8,471 nt of DNA, from NCBI GenBank assembly GCA_038061815.1, contig JBBTYK010000022.1:1-8471 (forward strand), in the 5' to 3' direction. The DNA comes from JBBTXJ01 sp038061815. Its GTDB lineage: Bacteria; Patescibacteriota; Patescibacteriia; Magasanikbacterales; JBBTXJ01. Position 1 is the first letter of the stretch, and each line of letters begins with the position of its first letter. The notes under the pieces are model-generated. The model saw only the letters and a program-made list of their open reading frames with translations. It did not search any database and was not told the origin of the DNA. Positions 5,232 through 8,471 of the stretch are shown here, piece by piece. A program made the translations under genes and the position numbers.

Positions 5232-5301
5232 GGCCCCAAACCAGACGCGCTACCCCCGCCAAAGGCGGGTCCGCCTCTGGCGGAAACTGCGCTACGCCCC
5301 G
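5232..5301 (-). pseudogene. 5' half of a split tRNA-Pro (positions 1-40) with D-loop insertion
   Basis: Apart from a 30-bp insert at 5255-5284, this matches the intact tRNA-Pro from its first base through position 40, with one change (G for A at position 38, in the anticodon loop). The insert falls between TT and GG of the D-loop. The sequence diverges precisely where the 3' fragment at 4998-5030 begins, so the two are complementary halves of one broken gene. Confidence 0.8.
5255..5284. repeat. REP-like double-hairpin element
   Basis: Two short hairpins in tandem: CCCGCC-AAA-GGCGGG followed by TCCGCC-TCT-GGCGGA, each a perfect 6-bp stem with a 3-base loop. The arms are near-copies of each other. 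It interrupts the D-loop of the broken tRNA-Pro copy. I recall similar GC-rich repeats being dispersed in Parcubacteria genomes, but only one copy is in this window. Confidence 0.75.
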
Positions 5302-5350
5302 TTTATTTTTTCATGCAACGGTTCAAATACAAGCCACGAGAAAAACCGCC

Positions 5351-5369
5351 AAACCGCGACAGCGGGTTT
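5351..5369 (-). terminator. Possible terminator after tRNA-Phe
   Basis: On the minus strand AAACCCGC-TGTC-GCGGTTT (one bulge) is followed by GGCGGTTTTT, 20 bases past the tRNA-Phe 3' end. The plus strand also has a T-rich tail (ATTTATTT). The rest of the 5302-5388 gap shows no gene. Confidence 0.4.
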
Positions 5370-5388
5370 ATTTATTTGCATAGGTTTG

Positions 5389-5681
5389 TGCCGCGGGTCA
5401 GAATCGAACTGACTACGCTTGCCTCTTCCAAGATTTGGACTATCTCATCACCCTCCGAAGGATTGCGGAGGGGCTGGGCGCTTGTGCAGGATTATTGTTG
5501 GGACTCACCTGCTAGTCTCTACACCTTCCAAGAAACTTCCGTCTTACGACGATACCCTTCTTGGCTTGGCTCGGGATTGTCCAAAAGGATGTTCCCCGAG
5601 TTCACCCAGTTTTTAAAGATTCATTACTGAATCTTGCCCCGAAGAATTTAGGGCAACGCTCTACCAATGAGCTACCGCGGC
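5389..5681 (-). tRNA. tRNA-Phe (anticodon GAA) interrupted by a group I intron
   Basis: The 5' exon is 5650-5681 (32 nt) and the 3' exon 5389-5428 (40 nt). Joined, they give a perfect 72-nt tRNA: acceptor GCCGCGG/CCGCGGC, D stem GCTC/GAGC, anticodon stem TTGCC/GGCAA, loop CTGAAGA (anticodon GAA), variable loop GCGTA, T arm GTCAG-TTCGATT-CTGAC, and discriminator A. CCA is not encoded. The loop has G at position 37, as in archaeal and eukaryotic tRNA-Phe, whereas bacterial tRNA-Phe usually has A37 for MiaA modification. This would fit a reduced genome lacking MiaA, but that gene's absence cannot be seen here. The split falls right after U33. It lies 45 bp downstream of tRNA-Ala on the same strand and probably shares its promoter at 5829-5857. 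Confidence 0.9.
5429..5649 (-). ncRNA. Group I self-splicing intron, 221 nt, no ORF
   Basis: P1 is TTGCCCT (end of the 5' exon) pairing with GGGGCAA (5634-5640), giving the obligatory U-G pair at the 5' splice site. P10 is TCTTC in the intron (5641-5645) pairing with GAAGA, the first five bases of the 3' exon. The intron ends in G (5429). P2 is GATTCA-GTAA-TGAATC (5618-5633). P3 is CTGGGTG (5603-5609) with CGCCCAG (5474-5480). P4 is CTCGGG/CCCGAG, with Q-like AATCCCGAGCCAAGCC. P7 is GACTA (5513-5517) in the R-like GTGTAGAGACTA, with TAGTC (5438-5442) in the S-like GATAGTCC. P8 is CCCTCCG/CGGAGGG (5451-5472). An extra hairpin GCAGG/CCTGC lies between P7 and P3', as P7.1 does in IA introns. It encodes no protein. 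The catalytic core appears complete, so autocatalytic splicing is expected by family knowledge. Confidence 0.92.
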
Positions 5682-5726
5682 ATAACTTCGCCCATCATAC
5701 CTTACTCTGCACTTAAAGCGAAGTAG

Positions 5727-5799
5727 TGGACCCTAGGAGGCTCGAACTCCTCACCTCCGCGATGCAAACGCGGCGCTCTACCAAATGAGCTAAGGGCCC
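5727..5799 (-). tRNA. tRNA-Ala (anticodon UGC)
   Basis: A 73-nt cloverleaf: acceptor GGGCCCT with AGGGTCC including the alanine identity pair G3-U70, D stem GCTC/GAGC, anticodon stem CCGCG/CGCGG with loop TTTGCAT (anticodon TGC), T loop TTCGAGC, discriminator A, and no encoded CCA. It is the promoter-proximal gene of a minus-strand pair with tRNA-Phe. Its promoter is at 5829-5857. The 45 bp to tRNA-Phe holds no obvious terminator. Confidence 0.95.
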
Positions 5800-5828
5800 G
5801 TCACATGAATCCTAACAAGAACGGAGCT

Positions 5829-5857
5829 AGTATGCCACAAGAATGCCCCGTTGTCAA
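5829..5857 (-). promoter_or_regulatory. Promoter of tRNA-Ala/tRNA-Phe
   Basis: On the minus strand TTGACA (5852-5857), a 17-bp spacer and CATACT (5829-5834) form a near-consensus sigma70-type promoter. The start of transcription would be about 20 bases ahead of tRNA-Ala. Confidence 0.8.
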
Positions 5858-5859
5858 CC

Positions 5860-5888
5860 TTGACGAACGGCCATTTTTACGCTATACT
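5860..5888 (+). promoter_or_regulatory. Promoter of tRNA-Leu
   Basis: TTGACG (5860-5865), a 17-bp spacer and TATACT (5883-5888) lie 19 bases before tRNA-Leu. Its -35 is only two bases from the opposing -35 of the tRNA-Ala promoter, giving a back-to-back arrangement. Confidence 0.82.
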
Positions 5889-5907
5889 CAAATCGCATTT
5901 CTCATCC

Positions 5908-5988
5908 GCCCGGATGGTGGAATGGTATACACACAGCACTTAAAATGCTGGGCCGCAAGGCATGTGGGTCCGACTCCCACTCCGGGCA
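5908..5988 (+). tRNA. tRNA-Leu (anticodon UAA)
   Basis: An 81-nt class II tRNA: acceptor GCCCGGA/TCCGGGC, anticodon stem CAGCA/TGCTG with loop CTTAAAA (anticodon TAA), long variable arm GCC-GCAA-GGC, T arm GTGGG-TCCGACT-CCCAC, discriminator A at 5988, and no encoded CCA. This is the tRNA that carries a group I intron in many cyanobacteria, but here it is uninterrupted. A T-run (6 bases near 5998-6003) follows the gene. Confidence 0.95.
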
Positions 5989-5994
5989 CATCGC

Positions 5995-6081
5995 CTACTT
6001 TTTCCCGCGCACCATGTTCAAAAAATGATGCGCGGCCGTTGCAAGACCAAGAAGAATAAATGCGCCTGATGCCACAAGCAT
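5995..6081 (-). CDS. Candidate 28-aa single-helix membrane peptide
   Basis: An ATG two bases after the stop of the GNAT gene opens a 28-residue frame: a hydrophobic helix MLVASGAFILLGLATAA, then HHFLNMVRGKK with a basic tail. This is the profile of a small positive-inside membrane protein. Its tight linkage to the GNAT gene suggests translational coupling. Its 3' half overlaps an imperfect hairpin (6005-6035). No Shine-Dalgarno or homologue can be cited, so it may be chance. Confidence 0.4.
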   Translation of the reverse strand: MLVASGAFILLGLATAAHHFLNMVRGKK

Positions 6082-6083
6082 AA

Positions 6084-6560
6084 TCACGCGGCCTTTGGTT
6101 TTTCTACACGCTCCATCCAACGCATTGCGTTCATAATGGCCTGGTCTATATTCTCTAGTGTTGCCTTTCGCGGCTCGTTAATGGTCATCCAGCCGGGAAA
6201 TGCACGCGACTCATGCCACCCATGATGCGCGTAGAGTTTATGTGCTTTATCTTTCGGATCAATCACATTATAGAGAAGCCCCATTTTCCCGCGCGAAGTA
6301 AGATAATCATTGATCTGTTCAATAATAGCCACGCCAAACCCAAATCCACGGACCGTTTTTTTAATAAACACAAAATTAACCAAAAAACTTGGGATGGGCT
6401 TGTTTAGGTAATGCAATTCCGCATAGCCAAGCGGCACACCTTCCACCATCAGCTCAATACGATGATATCGGTCTGTTTCCCCCTCTTCTTTCATCACCCG
6501 TGGTTTTTTGAATTCAAAAGAAGGCGCAAAACCTGCTTCTTGATACCTGTGGAGCGCCAT
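6084..6560 (-). CDS. GNAT family N-acetyltransferase
   Basis: The 158-residue product has the GNAT fold order. It has a beta hairpin with VEGVPLGYAELHYL (residues 39-52), then a strand VNFVFIKKTVRGFGFGVAIIEQI (61-83) that includes the acetyl-CoA pyrophosphate loop RGFGFG (71-76, the R/QxxGxG/A motif). A C-terminal LYAHHGW (109-115) corresponds to the usual lYekhGF element. GNAT enzymes transfer an acetyl group from acetyl-CoA to amines on proteins, antibiotics or metabolites; the acceptor cannot be read here. It follows the pterin dehydratase gene by only three bases and is followed after two bases by the 28-aa candidate frame. No Shine-Dalgarno is obvious. The family call is good despite generic sequence. 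Confidence 0.85.
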   Translation of the reverse strand: MALHRYQEAGFAPSFEFKKPRVMKEEGETDRYHRIELMVEGVPLGYAELHYLNKPIPSFLVNFVFIKKTVRGFGFGVAIIEQINDYLTSRGKMGLLYNVIDPKDKAHKLYAHHGWHESRAFPGWMTINEPRKATLENIDQAIMNAMRWMERVEKPKAA

Positions 6561-6563
6561 AAT

Positions 6564-6887
6564 TTATACCGCATTAATCTTCGCCGCGAGGATAAAATCG
6601 TTTTCGGACAACCCACCAATAGAATGTGTAGAGAGCGAAAGCGTCACTTTGTTCCAATTTATTGCAACATCCGGATGGTGTCCTTCAGCCTCTGCAATGT
6701 CCGCCACGCGGTTCACAAACACCATCGCCTCCTTAAAATTCTTAAACGTAAAAATGCGCCAAATCCTTGTATGCTCTACATTCACACTCCACTCCGGAGT
6801 CTCGCGCAATAATTCCTCTACGCGTTCGCGCGCAAACGGCGGCATACCGCCCTCGCACGGTACGCATTTTTTCGCAGTGAGATTCAT
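6564..6887 (-). CDS. phhB: Pterin-4a-carbinolamine dehydratase
   Basis: The 107-residue product is a full-length 4a-hydroxytetrahydrobiopterin dehydratase (PCD/DCoH). It dehydrates the carbinolamine formed by pterin-dependent aromatic amino acid hydroxylases and regenerates the cofactor. Hallmarks are the N-terminal KKCVPCEGGMPPF (residues 6-18), the mid-domain IWRIFTFKNFKEAMVFVNRVADIAE, the catalytic EGHHPD (68-73) and LSTHSIGGLSENDFILAAKI (84-104) with the third His at TH (87-88). The start at 6887 gives the expected N-terminus. It heads a minus-strand unit with the GNAT gene, and its -10 (CATAAT, minus strand, 6893-6898) is only five bases from the ATG, implying a nearly leaderless mRNA. 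No hydroxylase is in the window. In bacteria lacking one, PCD is often retained with unclear or moonlighting use. Confidence 0.95.
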   Translation of the reverse strand: MNLTAKKCVPCEGGMPPFARERVEELLRETPEWSVNVEHTRIWRIFTFKNFKEAMVFVNRVADIAEAEGHHPDVAINWNKVTLSLSTHSIGGLSENDFILAAKINAV

Positions 6888-6892
6888 ACTTC

Positions 6893-6905
6893 ATTATGAT
6901 ATACT
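6893..6905. promoter_or_regulatory. Overlapping divergent -10 elements (pterin dehydratase / GH1-like gene)
   Basis: Minus-strand CATAAT (6893-6898) faces the dehydratase ATG at 6887; plus-strand TATACT (6900-6905) faces the GH1-like gene, leaving a leader of about 33 bases. The -35 elements are weak on both sides (GTGAGA near 6877 for the plus strand, TGAACT near 6916-6921 for the minus strand). Confidence 0.45.
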
Positions 6906-6930
6906 AAATCACAGCAGTTCACCAACCAAG

Positions 6931-6940
6931 AAGGGGAGGA
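6931..6940 (+). promoter_or_regulatory. Strong Shine-Dalgarno of the GH1-like gene
   Basis: AAGGGGAGGA ends four bases before the ATG at 6945 and can pair extensively with the 16S 3' end. It fixes this start. Most other genes in the window have no such site, so it stands out. Confidence 0.75.
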
Positions 6941-6944
6941 TACG

Positions 6945-8321
6945 ATGACGAAGGGGGCTTTTTTGTTTGCGATTGCGTTCGGCGCTGCCGGATGCAGCGC
7001 AGACGACAAGACGGTTGCGGAACAGAAGCGCCACGAGGATGCTCCGCCGCACCACGACACGCGTTCGGAACCGAAGTTCGCGTGGGGCGTTGAGGTCTCC
7101 ACCGTACAACTGGTGAACGAGGCCGTGAACCCGGCCACCTGCCCAAGCGGCTGGACTGCGCTCCAAGAACAATTGGCGCAAGGCGGCAACGGCCACCTCC
7201 CGCCGCTTCAAGCCGCGTACGTACGCCGCTTTGACAACCTCTACCAGTTCGCGCGCGCATCCATCGCGGCACATAACGAAATCGGCGACACCATTCCCAC
7301 GCTCCGGCTCTCCACAGTCTGGCCATGCTGGGCCGCGGACGAATCATGGCGAAACGGAATGGCGCAGGCGGTGCAGGAACTCCAAAATGCCGGCTGGCGC
7401 GTTGAACTCACGCTGCTCCACCACGATTCCTACCCCGCCAACCTGCACGGCGGCGCAGGATTTGACCTTGGCGGCTGGGCGCACGAATCCGCCGCGGATT
7501 CATTCACCGCGTACGCGGGTTCGGTCATCGCGATGTTGCGCGATGTGCTCCCCGCCGGCAGCCGCATCTATGTGGCGAACGAATTGGAGGCATCGCTTTT
7601 TAATGGCTATCTTGACCCATCGGGCAAGTGGCCGCCGGGCGGCAAGAACGCCGGGCGCCGCATGGCGCAAGCATTCCTGCACGCACGCGATGCACTCCGT
7701 GAAGGCGTGCGGCTCATTCGGAATGCTGGATTGGAACCGGCAATCGCGGTAAACGTGCGCCCGCTCCTCGGCAACACCGGCGCCGCCGCTGACCGCACGC
7801 TTGAACATCTCCACAACTGGTGGCTGCTGGACGCGCTCATCCGCGGCTGTAACGATGATGCGTTCGCAGGCGTGTGCGACACCACGGTAGAACCGGCGCC
7901 CGTCACCATCGGCCTCACGTACTACGGCCACATGGAACCGAGCGAGGAAACGGTGGAACTGGCCGCGGGCATCGCCCTGACCGTGCCCGCCATCAACGTG
8001 GAACCGAACGCGGACATGTTCCGCCAAACGCTCCGCGACGTGCACGAACGGTATCCCGATGCCGCGCTCGGCGTGGCAGAAATCGGATTTTCGTCGGGCT
8101 CTATCGCGCGCATGGACGGTTGGCTACGCGAGTACCGCGACAGCGTGGGACTCGTGCTGGGATACGAAGAGCGACATTTCATCCAGCTCCACACGCTGTT
8201 TGCGGGCGCGGAGTTCTCCGAGGGCGAGTGGCATTTCAACCTCATCGGAGAATGCGGCGAAAACAACCGCTCCTGCGACTTCACGCCATGGGGCGAACGG
8301 GTGATGGAAATTCTGTACTGA
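6945..8321 (+). CDS. Lipoprotein with a glycoside hydrolase family 1-like domain
   Basis: The 458-residue product begins with a short signal sequence ending in lipobox FGAAGC (C17) and a charged, His-rich linker to residue 43, so it is predicted to be a lipid-anchored surface protein. From residue 46 it tracks GH1 TIM-barrel landmarks in order: FAWGVEVSTVQL (opening strand), LRLSTVWP (120-127), LTLLHHDSYPANL (155-167, the TLxHWDxPxxL element), YVANELEA (209-216, the TxNEP acid/base motif, E213), GLTYYGHM (323-330, NYY region) and GVAEIGFSSGS (376-386, the xTENG nucleophile region, E379). The end GEWHFNLIGECGE (427-439) echoes the C-terminal EW-x-GF-x-RFG. The NEP and ENG consensus is altered to NEL and EIG, and the protein is shorter than typical GH1, so substrate and activity are uncertain. 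It is monocistronic, with a terminator directly after it. Confidence 0.75.
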   Translation: MTKGAFLFAIAFGAAGCSADDKTVAEQKRHEDAPPHHDTRSEPKFAWGVEVSTVQLVNEAVNPATCPSGWTALQEQLAQGGNGHLPPLQAAYVRRFDNLYQFARASIAAHNEIGDTIPTLRLSTVWPCWAADESWRNGMAQAVQELQNAGWRVELTLLHHDSYPANLHGGAGFDLGGWAHESAADSFTAYAGSVIAMLRDVLPAGSRIYVANELEASLFNGYLDPSGKWPPGGKNAGRRMAQAFLHARDALREGVRLIRNAGLEPAIAVNVRPLLGNTGAAADRTLEHLHNWWLLDALIRGCNDDAFAGVCDTTVEPAPVTIGLTYYGHMEPSEETVELAAGIALTVPAINVEPNADMFRQTLRDVHERYPDAALGVAEIGFSSGSIARMDGWLREYRDSVGLVLGYEERHFIQLHTLFAGAEFSEGEWHFNLIGECGENNRSCDFTPWGERVMEILY

Positions 8322-8327
8322 ACGCAA

Positions 8328-8357
8328 AGCCAGCGGCATAAACCGCTGGCTCTTTTT
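8328..8357 (+). terminator. Rho-independent terminator of the GH1-like gene
   Basis: AGCCAGCGG (8328-8336), a 6-base loop and CCGCTGGCT (8343-8351) form a perfect 9-bp stem, followed by CTTTTT. It starts seven bases after the stop codon and ends two bases before the 3' end of the convergent tRNA-fMet, which may use it from the other side (a weak TTT follows there). Confidence 0.9.
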
Positions 8358-8358
8358 G

Positions 8359-8432
8359 TTGCGGGGGCCGGATTTGAACCGGCGACCTCCAGGTTATGGG
8401 CCTGGCGAGCTGCCAAACTGCTCTACCCCGCT
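8359..8432 (-). tRNA. Initiator tRNA-fMet (anticodon CAU)
   Basis: A 74-nt tRNA with anticodon loop CCCATAA. It is called initiator because position 1 (A) cannot pair with position 72 (A), positions 2-7 pair normally (GCGGGG/CCCCGC), and the D stem GAGC/GCTC has the A11-U24 pair of bacterial initiators. The anticodon stem is CCAGG/CCTGG, so only two of the three customary G-C pairs at 29-31/39-41 are present (A29-U41 replaces one). The T arm is GCCGG-TTCAAAT-CCGGC. CCA is not encoded. Its promoter is at 8439-8467. Confidence 0.92.
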
Positions 8433-8438
8433 AATTGA

Positions 8439-8467
8439 ATTATACCCTGTGGATAAGTGGTTGTCAA
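8439..8467 (-). promoter_or_regulatory. Consensus promoter of tRNA-fMet with an embedded DnaA box
   Basis: On the minus strand TTGACA (8462-8467), a 17-bp spacer and TATAAT (8439-8444) match the sigma70 consensus perfectly. The spacer contains TTATCCACA (8448-8456), a perfect DnaA-box consensus. Confidence 0.9.
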
Positions 8468-8471
8468 GTTT

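Noticed and set aside
4998..5301. CRISPR array from the repeated tRNA-like segments
   Set aside because: The repeats are tRNA-Pro parts with correct cloverleaf positions; there is no regular repeat-spacer pattern.
4954..5630. Several plus- and minus-strand open frames across the tRNA cluster, including one of 217 residues
   Set aside because: They read through tRNAs, hairpins and the intron, and no domain is visible.
5389..5681. tRNA-Phe as a pseudogene broken by random insertion
   Set aside because: The exons are perfect, the insert ends in G and has matching P1 and P10 pairings; this is an ordered intron.
6005..6035. Hairpin CCGCGCA.CAT/ATG.TGCGCGG as a terminator for tRNA-Leu or the GNAT unit
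   Set aside because: It has one mismatch and no T-run on the exit side in either direction; it also overlaps the candidate 28-aa frame.
5805..6059. An 84-residue plus-strand frame
   Set aside because: It covers two promoters and the whole tRNA-Leu gene; not protein coding.
7500..8416. Long minus-strand frames opposite the GH1-like gene (181 and 164 residues)
   Set aside because: Shadows of a GC-rich gene; composition is Arg/Ala/Ser-rich without domains, and one runs into the tRNA-fMet.

Overview
The window looks like a chromosomal segment of a Candidate Phyla Radiation (Patescibacteria, Parcubacteria-like) genome. This is inferred from several features. Genes are small and tightly packed. 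Several lack a Shine-Dalgarno and sit only a few bases behind a TATACT-type -10 box. No tRNA gene here encodes its CCA end. A perfect-palindrome bidirectional terminator and short double-hairpin repeats are present. The protein families (HMA-TauE/SafE-like fusion, DUF411, short VIT/CCC1-like, DoxX, DUF5676-like) also fit. No database search was possible.

Left half (1-4996), metal/thiol membrane locus. Six minus-strand genes run from 3623 down past the left edge. They encode a small Met/His-rich membrane protein, a membrane-anchored DUF411 protein, two polytopic membrane proteins with Cys-X-X-Cys pairs (4-bp overlap), a membrane-anchored protein with a PCC...C.H motif, and an N-terminal HMA domain fused to a TauE/SafE/DsbD-like membrane domain (cut by the window edge). 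Divergently, 3667-4949 encodes a short VIT1/CCC1-like transporter, a DoxX-family protein and a small DUF5676-like membrane protein, closed by a 34-bp palindromic terminator. The two transcripts share a 22-bp intergenic region holding a near-perfect 10+3+10 dyad that covers both -10 boxes. The likely theme is soft-metal (copper-like) or thiol homeostasis at the membrane; the detailed chemistry is unknown.

Middle (4997-5990), a tRNA cluster with unusual architecture. It holds an intact tRNA-Pro(UGG) nested inside a second, split tRNA-Pro copy, with a 30-bp double-hairpin element in the D-loop of the broken copy. A tRNA-Phe(GAA) is interrupted directly after U33 by an ORF-less 221-nt group I intron. 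tRNA-Ala(UGC) and tRNA-Leu(UAA) are divergent, with back-to-back -35 boxes.

Right (5995-8471). A minus-strand unit encodes pterin-4a-carbinolamine dehydratase, a GNAT acetyltransferase and a candidate 28-aa membrane peptide. Divergent to it, a lipoprotein with a glycoside-hydrolase family 1-like fold is preceded by an unusually strong Shine-Dalgarno. A terminator and a minus-strand initiator tRNA-fMet close the window; the tRNA promoter has a consensus DnaA box in its spacer.

The two most noteworthy items are the tRNA-Phe group I intron and the nested tRNA-Pro arrangement, followed by the Cys-pair membrane operon with its shared operator-like dyad.
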